Below the pieces are notes generated by a model, which ran no database searches, had not been told where the DNA came from, and saw only the letters and a list, made by a program, of their open reading frames with translations. Made by a program: the position numbers and the translations under genes. A stretch of DNA of 6,024 bases from contig JAISFB010000026.1 of assembly GCA_031263805.1 (NCBI GenBank), positions 1 to 6,024 on the forward strand. The letters are read 5' to 3'. The DNA is from Oscillospiraceae bacterium (GTDB lineage: Bacteria; Bacillota; Clostridia; Oscillospirales; Oscillospiraceae). Positions within the stretch are counted from its first letter, which is position 1. Each line of letters opens with the position of its first letter. This document shows, piece by piece, positions 1-6,024 of this stretch.

Positions 1-12
1 GTTTCGGAGCTG

Positions 13-40
13 TGAGTGGGAGTCCCCACTCATTTTTATT
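13..40 (+). terminator. Hairpin plus T-run before rimP: intrinsic terminator or leader attenuator
   Basis: TGAGTGGG (13-20) is perfectly complementary to CCCACTCA (25-32), giving an 8-bp stem with the 4-nt loop AGTC; G12 and T33 could add a wobble pair. The stem is followed at once by TTTTTATT (33-40). This is the form of a Rho-independent terminator. It lies 41 nt before the rimP start, so it may end an upstream gene outside the window, or attenuate readthrough into the rimP-nusA operon. From memory, GAGTGGG/CCCACTC hairpins precede rimP in many Firmicutes, which favours a conserved leader element. No competing antiterminator pairing was found in the few flanking bases available. Confidence 0.75.
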
Positions 41-67
41 GCACGACGGGAAGCCTGCAAAAAGACC

Positions 68-73
68 GGAGGG
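68..73 (+). promoter_or_regulatory. Shine-Dalgarno site of rimP
   Basis: GGAGGG ends 8 nt before the ATG at 82. It decides the start: the in-frame GTG at 16 lies inside the leader hairpin and has no such site, and its extra 22 residues do not resemble RimP. Confidence 0.8.
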
Positions 74-81
74 ATAGGAAA

Positions 82-567
82 ATGAGCAAAAAAATAGCTG
101 ATATCGTCTCTGAGCTGGCGCTTCCTATCCTCAAAGAGCGCGGGCTGGAGCTTTGGGACGCGGAGTTCGTCAGGGAAGCCGGAAATTATTTTCTGCGCGT
201 GTATATCGACGCTCCCATCGACACTCCCAAGGATGCCGGAACGGGAGTCGGGATCGACGACTGCGAGGCCGTATCCCGCGCGCTCGACCCGCTGCTCGAC
301 GAGCGGGAGTCGATTTTCCCGGACGAGGGCTATACGTTCGAGGTCAGCTCCGCGGGCTTAGAGCGGAGCCTGCGCCGCCCGTCGGATTTCGAGCGCTTCC
401 TCGGCAGCCTCGTAGAGGTCAAGCTCTACGGCGCGAAAAACGGAAAGCGCGAGTACGTCGGGCTGCTCTCGGGATACGGCGGCGGGGACGTCACGCTTGA
501 CGTCGGCGGCGAGACGGAGAAATTCACGAAAAGCGAGATCGCGAACGTGAAGCTGAGGCTGAGCTGA
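82..567 (+). CDS. rimP: Ribosome maturation factor RimP
   Basis: RimP binds the free 30S subunit in the cytoplasm and helps its late maturation. The 161-residue protein has the usual two-part layout. The N-terminal alpha/beta domain runs from about residue 1 to 95, with GLELWDAEFV, FLRVYID (to D43), IDDCEAVSRAL (from 58) and the family hallmark VSSAGLERSLR (from 88). A small C-terminal Sm-like beta domain follows, from about 100 to 161. The ATG start fits the typical MSKK beginning and has GGAGGG 8 nt upstream. Residues 44-57 form a loop about 8 residues longer than in the E. coli protein as I remember it. The stop TGA is followed directly by an in-frame TAA (568-570). rimP heads the operon, 56 nt before nusA, behind the leader hairpin. 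Confidence 0.95.
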   Translation: MSKKIADIVSELALPILKERGLELWDAEFVREAGNYFLRVYIDAPIDTPKDAGTGVGIDDCEAVSRALDPLLDERESIFPDEGYTFEVSSAGLERSLRRPSDFERFLGSLVEVKLYGAKNGKREYVGLLSGYGGGDVTLDVGGETEKFTKSEIANVKLRLS

Positions 568-623
568 TAAGCTTAAGCCATAAGTCTGAGCCATATTGAT
601 AAGGAAAAGGAAAGGTCATAACT

Positions 624-1688
624 ATGAGCGCGACTGTTAACGCGGAATTTTTCTCGGCGATTGCCGATATTGAGAGTGAGAAGGGCATATCCCAGGAGTA
701 TATACTCGACAGGATCGAGCAGGCGATGCTCGCCGCGCTGAGAAAGGATATGCCGGAGGCGGCCGAGGCGGCGCACGTCGTGCTGAATCCCAAGAAAAAC
801 ACGATCGATATGTACATCGAGCGCACGGTCGCCGAGGAACCCGAAAACCCCGAGACCGAAATTTCGCTCGAGGCGGCGCGTGAAATAAATAAGCGCTATA
901 AGGCCGGCGACGTCGTCCGCGAGGAGATCGACGCGCGCAAGTTCGGGCGCATAGCGGCGCAGGCCGCCAAGCAGGTCATCATCCAGGGCATACGCGAGGC
1001 CGAGCGCAGTATGGTGTACGACGAATTTACGTCGAAGGAGCACGAAATACTGACGGGCACGATCACCCAGGTGGATCCGAGGACGGGCGGCATTTCTATC
1101 GCGATAACGTCGAACACCGAGTACACGGAGGCACTGCTCCCCGCGGCGGAGTGCATACCCGGCGAGCGTATGCACGAGGGCGGCTATATAAAGGTCTACG
1201 TCGTCGAGGTGCGCAAGGCGACGCGCGGGCCGCAGGTCTTGATCTCCCGCACGCATCCGGGGCTTGTAAAAAAGCTTTTCGAGCTGGAGGTCCCGGAGAT
1301 ATCAGAGGGGATCGTCGAGATAAAAAGCATTGCCCGCGAACCGGGCTCGCGCACGAAGATATCCGTTATGACGAACGATCCGTCCGTCGAGCCTATCGGC
1401 GCGTGCGTCGGGCCGCGCGGGTCGCGCGTCAACGCCGTCGTGGACGAGCTGAACCGAGAGAAGATCGACATTGTGAAATACAGCGAGGAGATCGTCGAAT
1501 ACATTTCCGCGGCCCTCGCGCCGAGCGACGTGACGAGCGTTACGCTGCTCGACGAAAAGCGATCCTGCCGCGTCATCGTCCCCGATTCGCAGCTCTCGCT
1601 CGCCATCGGCAAAGAGGGGCAGAATGTGCGCCTCGCCGCGCGGCTGACGGGCTATAAGATAGACATCAAGCCGCAGTCCCAGTATTAA
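624..1688 (+). CDS. nusA: Transcription termination/antitermination factor NusA
   Basis: NusA binds RNA polymerase and nascent RNA, promoting pausing and intrinsic termination and taking part in antitermination of rRNA operons. The 354-residue protein shows an N-terminal polymerase-binding domain (about 1-130, with the family-like QEYILDRIEQAMLAALRKD), an S1 RNA-binding domain (about 142-208, starting near GTITQVD), KH1 (about 230-300, with GACVGPRGSRV from 259) and KH2 (about 305-349, with LAIGKEGQNVRLAARLTG from 326). It ends five residues after KH2, so it lacks the C-terminal acidic repeats of the longer E. coli protein; this short form is normal in Firmicutes. The start follows a modest purine-rich site (AAGGAAAGG, ending 8 nt upstream). 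It lies between rimP and ylxR in the standard order. Confidence 0.97.
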   Translation: MSATVNAEFFSAIADIESEKGISQEYILDRIEQAMLAALRKDMPEAAEAAHVVLNPKKNTIDMYIERTVAEEPENPETEISLEAAREINKRYKAGDVVREEIDARKFGRIAAQAAKQVIIQGIREAERSMVYDEFTSKEHEILTGTITQVDPRTGGISIAITSNTEYTEALLPAAECIPGERMHEGGYIKVYVVEVRKATRGPQVLISRTHPGLVKKLFELEVPEISEGIVEIKSIAREPGSRTKISVMTNDPSVEPIGACVGPRGSRVNAVVDELNREKIDIVKYSEEIVEYISAALAPSDVTSVTLLDEKRSCRVIVPDSQLSLAIGKEGQNVRLAARLTGYKIDIKPQSQY

Positions 1689-1719
1689 GAATACCGGCTC
1701 AATTCCGAAAAATTTTTCC

Positions 1720-1725
1720 GGAGGT
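1720..1725 (+). promoter_or_regulatory. Shine-Dalgarno site deciding the TTG start of ylxR
   Basis: GGAGGT ends 7 nt before the TTG at 1733, which is ideal spacing. The first in-frame ATG (1772) is 46 nt away and would remove residues before the conserved Cys motif. TCCG (1704-1707) can pair with CGGA (1719-1722) across an A5/T5 run, so the site may be partly masked in the RNA. Confidence 0.8.
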
Positions 1726-1732
1726 AACAAAA

Positions 1733-2032
1733 TTGCCGTCAACGCCCCAAAACGCCCAGAAAAAAATCCCGATGCGCCAATGCCTCGGCTGCCGCACAAT
1801 GAAGCCGAAGAAGGAGCTTTTGCGCGTCGTGCGTTCTCCGGAGGGCGAAATTTCGCTCGATCTGCGCGGGCGCGCGAACGGGCGCGGGGCGTATATATGC
1901 CGCAGCGCGGAATGCCTGAAACGCGCCGCGAAATCAAGGGCGCTGGCGCGCGCGCTCGGAAAAGCCGTGTCGGACGATATTATAGCCGCTCTGCGGCAAC
2001 AGATGGAGGCGGAGAATGAACAAAACGCTTAG
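1733..2032 (+). CDS. ylxR: YlxR family RNA-binding protein (RnpM, RNase P modulator)
   Basis: YlxR proteins are small nucleic-acid-binding proteins encoded after nusA; the Bacillus subtilis member has been renamed RnpM because it binds RNase P RNA and modulates its activity. The 99-residue product has the family signatures: IPMRQCLGCRTMKPKKELLRVVR with C17 and C20, then GRGAYIC (50-56, ending in C56) and a further C61, followed by a basic helical tail (KRAAKSRALARALG). Translation starts at TTG, supported by GGAGGT 7 nt upstream and by the typical short lead before the Cys motif. The 3' end overlaps ylxQ by 17 nt in another frame. The family and position are clear; that this protein acts on RNase P here is inferred from the Bacillus work. 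Confidence 0.93.
   Translation: MPSTPQNAQKKIPMRQCLGCRTMKPKKELLRVVRSPEGEISLDLRGRANGRGAYICRSAECLKRAAKSRALARALGKAVSDDIIAALRQQMEAENEQNA
2005..2009 (+). promoter_or_regulatory. Shine-Dalgarno site of ylxQ inside ylxR
   Basis: GGAGG ends 6 nt before the ATG at 2016, within the last codons of ylxR. Ribosomes finishing ylxR at 2032 pass over this site, which suggests translational coupling. Confidence 0.75.
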
Positions 2033-2528
2033 CTTGATAGGAATAGCGAAAAAAGCGGGGCTGCTGGAAATCGGCGGGGACGCCGTCTCCGCCGCCGCGC
2101 GGGGGCGGAAGGCGCGGCTGATACTTTCGGCGTCGGACGCCTCGGCAGCGTCAAAGCGCCGCGCGGGCGCCGCCGCTTCGGCGGGCGGCATAGCTTACGC
2201 GGAGCTCGGCGCGTCAAAGGTAGAGCTTGCCCGAGTCATAGGGCGCGGGCTGCCGGGGACAATTGCCATTATGGACTCCGGCCTCGCCTTCGGCGTCGCG
2301 TCCCGGCTTTCGGAGCGCGATCCCGAAAAATACGCGGCCCTCGCGGAGGCCCTGCGCGAGAACGCCGCGCGGGAGTTGACGCGAAGACGGGCGAGAACGG
2401 CGCGAAAGCGAGGCGGTAAGTCAGGCCGCGGGGCCTGCGGCAAAGCGTGCGGGGCGGACTGCGCGGCTTGCGGCCAATCGCCGCCGAAAACATTAAATCG
2501 GACAACTACGCCGGGACAGGGAGGTTAA
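2016..2528 (+). CDS. ylxQ: L7Ae/L30e-family RNA-binding protein YlxQ with a basic, Cys-rich C-terminal tail
   Basis: YlxQ belongs to the L7Ae family, small proteins that bind kink-turn RNA; its exact cellular target is not settled. Residues 1-100 form the L7Ae-like domain: LIGIAKKAGLLEIGGDAVSA, the RNA-contact-like segment RGRKARLILSASDAS, KVELARVIGRG and GTIAIMDSGLAFGVASRL. Typical bacterial members stop at about 100 residues, whereas this one has 170. The extra part holds a predicted helix (about 102-120), a very basic stretch (121-138, TRRRARTARKRGGKSGR) and a Cys cluster, C141-x3-C145-x3-C149-x2-C152, then a Pro/Thr/Gly end. The reading frame stays open to a TAA only 4 nt before infB. The start has GGAGG 6 nt upstream and overlaps ylxR. 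The domain call is firm; the role of the tail is unknown. Confidence 0.9.
   Translation: MNKTLSLIGIAKKAGLLEIGGDAVSAAARGRKARLILSASDASAASKRRAGAAASAGGIAYAELGASKVELARVIGRGLPGTIAIMDSGLAFGVASRLSERDPEKYAALAEALRENAARELTRRRARTARKRGGKSGRGACGKACGADCAACGQSPPKTLNRTTTPGQGG
2422..2484 (+). other. Two GC-rich hairpins in the ylxQ tail, upstream of infB
   Basis: CAGGCC (2422-2427) and GGCCTG (2432-2437) form a perfect 6-bp stem with loop GCGG. GCGGC (2470-2474) and GCCGC (2480-2484) form a 5-bp stem with loop CAATC. Neither is followed by a T-run, so they are not intrinsic terminators. They lie 35-97 nt before the infB Shine-Dalgarno and could shape the mRNA there, but such pairings also arise by chance in GC-rich coding DNA. 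Confidence 0.3.
2519..2525 (+). promoter_or_regulatory. Shine-Dalgarno site of infB overlapping the end of ylxQ
   Basis: GGGAGGT is followed by the ylxQ stop TAA (2526-2528) and then the infB ATG at 2533, a 7-nt spacer. It favours this ATG over the in-frame ATGs at 2542 and 2545. The site lies in the final ylxQ codons, so ylxQ termination and infB initiation are likely coupled. Confidence 0.8.
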
Positions 2529-2532
2529 AACA

Positions 2533-4857
2533 ATGAGTACGATGATGAAATACAGAGTGTATGAGGTGGCAAAGGACCTCAACGTCTCCAACAAAACCAT
2601 AGCGGAAATACTGAAAAAATACGCCACAGCCCCGAAGAACCATATGCAGGTTTTGACTTCGGAGGAGCTTGACGTCATTTTTCAGTGCGTCACGATGGGC
2701 AACCAGATCGAAACCATAGAGGAGATATTCGACACGTCGGCGCCACAGCCCGCCGTTGCAGCCGCCGCCGGAGATGGCGAGCCGTCAGCGCCGTCGCCCG
2801 CGGCTCAGGAGCCTGCCAAAGCAGGCGCCGCCGCCCCAAAGCGGGAGGAAAGGCCGCAGCGCCAGTTCGTCCCCCGGCAGGCGCCGGAAAAGCGCGTCAT
2901 AGACACCTCGGGCGCGACTATGAATATCGCGAAATACGACGACCGGCTGGATAGGCTCGTGCCGGAGCGCGCCGAAAATATGAAGCGCGGCCGGGAAAAA
3001 TTCAACAAGAAAAATCAGACGAGAACGCCGACGATGGCGTCTACAGCCAAGCGCCGCGCCGAGGAACGCGACAGGATGCAGCGCCTTCAGTTTGAAATCG
3101 CGAAAAAAGCGCCGCTCAAGGTCGCGATCCCGGACGAAATTTCGGTCGGAGAGCTCGCCTCGCGTATGAAAAAGAGCGGCGCGGAGGTCGTGAAAAACCT
3201 GATGAAGCTCGGAGTGATGGCGTCCGTTTCCGAAATTATCGACTATGAAACGGCGGCGCTTGTCGCTATCGAGCTCGGCTGTAAGGTCGAGCGCGAGGTC
3301 GTGATGACGATAGAGGACCGCCTCATCGACGTGCGCGAGGACTCGGACGACGAGCTTTTACCGCGCGCGCCCGTCGTCGTCGTCATGGGTCACGTCGATC
3401 ACGGCAAAACGTCTCTGCTCGACAGGATACGCAGGTCAGACGTCGCTTCCGGCGAAGCGGGCGGTATCACTCAGCACATCGGCGCTTACAGAGTCTCGAT
3501 AGACGGCAGCCCGATAACCTTTCTCGACACGCCGGGGCACGAGGCGTTCACGGCTATGCGCGCGCGCGGCGCGATGGTGACGGATATCGCCGTGCTGACC
3601 ATCGCGGCGGACGACGGCGTGATGCCGCAGACGGTTGAGTCGATAAATCACGCGCAGGCCGCGGAGATACCGATAATCGTCGCGATAAACAAGATAGACG
3701 CGCCCGGCGCGAATATCGATAAGATAAAACAGCAGCTCACGGAATACGGCCTCGTATCCGAGGAGTGGGGCGGCGACACGATAATCTGCCCCGTTTCGGC
3801 GAAAACGGGCGAGGGCATAGAAAATCTTCTGCAAATGATAGTGCTGACGGCTGAAATGGGCGAGCTCCGCGCTAACCCGAACCGCCTCGCGCGCGGCGCC
3901 GTGATAGAAGCGCGCCTCGACCGCGGCCGCGGCCCAATTATGACGGCGCTCGTCCAAAACGGCGTCCTGAATACGGGAGACCTCATAATCGCCGGAACAG
4001 CCGTCGGGCGCGTGCGCGTCATGACGAACGACCGCGGAGAGCAAATAACGCAGGCCGGGCCGTCCGTGCCCGTCGAGATCACCGGAATGTCGGAGGTCCC
4101 GGAGGCGGGAGAGCAGTTCAACGCCGTATCCGACGAGCGTATGGCCCGCGATTTAGCGGAGCAGCGCCGCACCGAGCGCAAGAACGCCGGCGTGGTCGAG
4201 GTAAAAGTCTCTCTCGACGACTTTTTCGCGAAAATCCAGCAGGGCGAGCTGAAGGACCTCAATATAATCATAAAGGCCGACGTGCAGGGCTCCGCGGAGG
4301 CGCTGAAAACCTCTCTCGAAAAGCTTTCCGGGGACGAGGTGCGCGTGCGCGTCATCCATTCCGCCGTCGGCGCGGTCAGCGAATCGGACGTTATGCTCGC
4401 CGCGACGAGCGGCGCCGTCATAATAGCCTTTAACGTGCAGCCGGACAACGCGGCGCGCGACTCCGCCGTGAGGAGCGGCGTAGATATCCGCCGGCACAGT
4501 ATAATCTACGACTGCATCCGCGAGATAGAGGCTGCGGTGCGCGGTCTGAAAGCCCCGAAATACCGCGAGGCGGTCATAGGCCACGCTGAGGTGCGCCAGA
4601 TAATAACCGTGTCGAATATCGGAGTCGTCGCGGGCTCTTACGTTCAGGACGGGAAAATACAGCGCGGCTGTATGCTCCGCGTTATACGGGACGGCGAGGT
4701 AATTCATACGGGCGCCATCGGCTCGCTTCGCCGCTTTAAGGACGACGTGCGCGAGGTCGCGTCGAACTACGAATGCGGCATAACCGTCGAAAAATACAAC
4801 GATATCCTCGAGGGCGATATTTTAGAGGCTTTCGTTATGGAGCAGATCAGGGAATAG
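2533..4857 (+). CDS. infB: Translation initiation factor IF-2
   Basis: IF2 is the GTPase that brings fMet-tRNA to the 30S subunit and promotes 50S joining. The 774-residue protein has an N-terminal IF2N module ([22 protein letters not shown], about 6-50) and an Ala/Pro-rich then basic linker (about 70-190). A second IF2N-like module follows (about 197-255), then the G domain: GHVDHGKT (286-293), switch I GGITQHIG (310-317), DTPGHE (332-337), NKID (386-389) and SAK (422-424). Domain II starts near 455, domain III near 576 ([14 protein letters not shown]), and the C-terminal fMet-tRNA-binding domain near 677. All GTPase motifs are intact. It starts 4 nt after ylxQ behind GGGAGGT, and its length is close to Firmicute IF2 and shorter than the E. 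coli form. A possible internal start is at 3076. Confidence 0.98.
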   Translation: MSTMMKYRVYEVAKDLNVSNKTIAEILKKYATAPKNHMQVLTSEELDVIFQCVTMGNQIETIEEIFDTSAPQPAVAAAAGDGEPSAPSPAAQEPAKAGAAAPKREERPQRQFVPRQAPEKRVIDTSGATMNIAKYDDRLDRLVPERAENMKRGREKFNKKNQTRTPTMASTAKRRAEERDRMQRLQFEIAKKAPLKVAIPDEISVGELASRMKKSGAEVVKNLMKLGVMASVSEIIDYETAALVAIELGCKVEREVVMTIEDRLIDVREDSDDELLPRAPVVVVMGHVDHGKTSLLDRIRRSDVASGEAGGITQHIGAYRVSIDGSPITFLDTPGHEAFTAMRARGAMVTDIAVLTIAADDGVMPQTVESINHAQAAEIPIIVAINKIDAPGANIDKIKQQLTEYGLVSEEWGGDTIICPVSAKTGEGIENLLQMIVLTAEMGELRANPNRLARGAVIEARLDRGRGPIMTALVQNGVLNTGDLIIAGTAVGRVRVMTNDRGEQITQAGPSVPVEITGMSEVPEAGEQFNAVSDERMARDLAEQRRTERKNAGVVEVKVSLDDFFAKIQQGELKDLNIIIKADVQGSAEALKTSLEKLSGDEVRVRVIHSAVGAVSESDVMLAATSGAVIIAFNVQPDNAARDSAVRSGVDIRRHSIIYDCIREIEAAVRGLKAPKYREAVIGHAEVRQIITVSNIGVVAGSYVQDGKIQRGCMLRVIRDGEVIHTGAIGSLRRFKDDVREVASNYECGITVEKYNDILEGDILEAFVMEQIRE

Positions 4858-4894
4858 ACCTCGCAAAGGATGAAGGGCCGAGGGGGAGAGAAAA

Positions 4895-5293
4895 ATGGCT
4901 TCAAACAGGATGCAAAGGATAAATTCGGACATTGAGCGCGCCGTCGCTTCGTTTCTGCGCGGCGTAAAGGACCCGCGCGTGAATCAGGGGCTGCTCTCCG
5001 TGACGTCGGTAGAGACGACTGGCGATCTGAAATACTGCAACGTCTATCTCTCGGCGCTCGGGCTCTCCGACGAACGGAGCCTTATGCGGGGCCTTAAATC
5101 CGCCTCCGGCTATCTGCGGCGCGAGCTCGGCGCGTCGCTTTCACTGCGCGCCGTTCCGGAGCTCATCTTCCACCTCGACCGCTCCATCGAGCGCGGCGCG
5201 CGGATAAACTCAATCATTTCAGAGCTGAACATCACTCCGGAGGAAGAGTTCGGCGGCGATGAAGCGGCGGCGACGCCTGAAACGGAGCTTTAA
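4895..5293 (+). CDS. rbfA: 30S ribosome-binding factor RbfA
   Basis: RbfA is a small KH-fold protein that binds the 30S subunit near 16S rRNA helix 1 and supports late maturation and cold adaptation. The 132-residue product shows the family features: an N-terminal helix with RMQRINSDIERAVASFL, KDPRVNQGLLSVTSVETTGDLKYCNVYLS, the KH-II interruption A70-S71-G72 in KSASGYLRRELG, and PELIFHLDRSIERGARI starting at P88. The last roughly 20 residues are an acidic tail (EEEFGGDEAAATPETEL), expected to be flexible. A purine-rich GGGGGAG (4882-4888) ends 6 nt before the ATG. It follows infB after 37 nt, with no ylxP gene between as there is in Bacillus, and is nearly continuous with nrnA. Confidence 0.95.
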   Translation: MASNRMQRINSDIERAVASFLRGVKDPRVNQGLLSVTSVETTGDLKYCNVYLSALGLSDERSLMRGLKSASGYLRRELGASLSLRAVPELIFHLDRSIERGARINSIISELNITPEEEFGGDEAAATPETEL

Positions 5294-5296
5294 GAA

Positions 5297-6024
5297 ATGA
5301 CGACGACGATAACGATAGACGAATGCGCCGCCTGGCTGTCTGAGCGCGACCGCTTTCTCATCATAACGCACCGCCGCCCGGACGGGGACACGCTCGGCTC
5401 CGCCGCGGCTCTCGCCTCCGCGCTCCGCGCCGCCGGTAAGACGGCATACGCCGTAAACAACCCCGAGACGACGGCGCGCTATCTGCCGTTCATCGAAAAA
5501 TTCCACGCGCCGGACGATTTTATCCCGGACACCGTTATCGCCGTGGACACGGCGTCGCCGGAGCTTTTTCCGGACGCCGTATCAAAGCTCATAGCCCCCG
5601 CCGATATTGAGCTCGCGATAGACCACCATCCCTCGAACACGCTTTACGCGAAACGCACGCTCTGCGACCCGGCGCGCGCGTCCTGCGGCGAAATCATATT
5701 CGACGTAATATCGCGCCTCGGCGAGCTCGGGCCCGACGCGGTTTCGGCGCTTTACATAGCGGTCGCGACGGATACGGGCTGCTTTTCCTATGACAACACG
5801 GACGCCGGCGCGCTTCTCACGGCCTCGCGCTTAGCTTCGCTCGGCGCCGACATTGCGGGGCTGAATCGGCTGCTGTTTCGTTCGAGGACGCGCGCCCGCG
5901 TCGCCATAGAGGGTATGATATATTCGGATATGGAGTTTCTTTTCGGCGGGCGGGCGGCCGTCGTCGCGGTCACGAACGCGATGATGAAAAGCTCCGGCGC
6001 GGACGAGGACGATATGGAGAATAT
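5297..6024 (+). CDS. nrnA: DHH/DHHA1 phosphoesterase, NrnA-like nanoRNase/pAp phosphatase (3' end outside window)
   Basis: NrnA-type enzymes degrade 2-5 nt RNA fragments and, in many cases, remove the 3' phosphate of pAp, using a manganese centre. An ATG at 5297, 3 nt after the rbfA stop and 9 nt after GGAG (5284-5287), opens a frame that stays open to the window end (242 codons plus 2 nt; about 310-325 residues are expected for the family). The DHH motifs are intact: THRRPDGDTLGS with H25, D29 and D31; VIAVDTA with D84; AIDHHPSN with D109, H110 and H111; and ATDTGCFSY with D159. The DHHA1 domain with its GGG motif would lie beyond the window, so its integrity cannot be judged. DHH cyclic-di-AMP phosphodiesterases (GdpP-like) carry extra membrane and PAS parts absent here. 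The rbfA neighbourhood supports NrnA. Confidence 0.88.
   Translation, partial: MTTTITIDECAAWLSERDRFLIITHRRPDGDTLGSAAALASALRAAGKTAYAVNNPETTARYLPFIEKFHAPDDFIPDTVIAVDTASPELFPDAVSKLIAPADIELAIDHHPSNTLYAKRTLCDPARASCGEIIFDVISRLGELGPDAVSALYIAVATDTGCFSYDNTDAGALLTASRLASLGADIAGLNRLLFRSRTRARVAIEGMIYSDMEFLFGGRAAVVAVTNAMMKSSGADEDDMEN

Noticed and set aside
16..81. GTG at 16 as an N-terminally extended start for rimP
   Set aside because: It lies inside the leader hairpin, has no Shine-Dalgarno, and the extra 22 residues do not match RimP; ATG 82 has GGAGGG at good spacing.
576..595. Direct repeat AGCCATA (576-582, 589-595) and palindrome GCTTAAGC (571-578) in the rimP-nusA gap
   Set aside because: Short, only two copies, no link to a known operator; within chance for this length.
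573..1256. Long minus-strand open frame opposite nusA (227 codons)
   Set aside because: It is antisense to a fully convincing nusA, has no recognisable domain, and long antisense frames are expected in GC-rich genes.
1151..1657. Plus-strand alternate-frame open frame within nusA (168 codons)
   Set aside because: Arg/Ala-rich composition with no motif; the nusA frame holds intact S1 and KH domains over the same span.
3372..3384. GTC trinucleotide run before the IF2 G1 motif
   Set aside because: It simply encodes the conserved valine strand leading into GHVDHGKT and is not a meaningful repeat.
3436..4448. Minus-strand open frames opposite infB (202 and 266 codons)
   Set aside because: They overlap the conserved IF2 GTPase and domains II-III and have compositions typical of reverse-complement shadows.
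4870..4935. Tiny open frame (21 codons) starting at ATG 4870 between infB and rbfA
   Set aside because: No properly spaced ribosome site, no recognisable peptide, and it runs out of frame into rbfA.
1..6024. Mobile element, CRISPR, tRNA or novel defence system
   Set aside because: Nearly the whole window is occupied by conserved housekeeping genes in standard order; no terminal repeats, spacer arrays or foreign genes are visible.

Overview
The window is a well-preserved stretch of the bacterial nusA-infB operon, a core translation/transcription gene cluster. All genes lie on the + strand in the order rimP, nusA, ylxR (rnpM), ylxQ, infB, rbfA, nrnA; the last is cut by the window end. The ylxR-ylxQ pair between nusA and infB, the short NusA without C-terminal acidic repeats, and the hairpin with a T-run just before rimP all point to a Firmicute. 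An nrnA-type DHH phosphoesterase directly after rbfA suggests a Clostridia-like lineage. The DNA is GC-rich by eye (about 60%), so my best guess is a GC-rich gut-type clostridium (Oscillospirales-like). That placement is inference; I cannot name a genus.

Layout: 1-12 is too short to interpret. 13-40 is a perfect 8-bp hairpin followed by a T-run (terminator or leader attenuator). 82-567 rimP (30S maturation). 624-1688 nusA (transcription elongation/termination/antitermination). 1733-2032 ylxR, starting at TTG behind a strong Shine-Dalgarno. 2016-2528 ylxQ (L7Ae-like RNA-binding protein), overlapping ylxR by 17 nt and carrying an unusual basic, Cys-rich C-terminal tail. 2533-4857 infB (IF2). 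4895-5293 rbfA (30S maturation). 5297 to the end is nrnA (DHH/DHHA1 phosphoesterase). No gap between genes exceeds about 60 nt, and no terminator is visible after position 40, so the transcript probably runs through the whole window and beyond.

The genes form one functional set. RimP and RbfA mature the small subunit, IF2 loads initiator tRNA, NusA acts on RNA polymerase, YlxR and YlxQ are small RNA-binding proteins (YlxR is linked to RNase P in Bacillus), and NrnA recycles very short RNA fragments. Tight spacing, a 17-nt overlap and Shine-Dalgarno sites inside the preceding genes suggest translational coupling.

I found no mobile element, CRISPR array, tRNA, rRNA or obviously new system. The points most worth a second look are the Cys-rich tail of YlxQ, the rimP leader hairpin, a possible internal start in infB, and heavy use of the ATA isoleucine codon in GC-rich genes.
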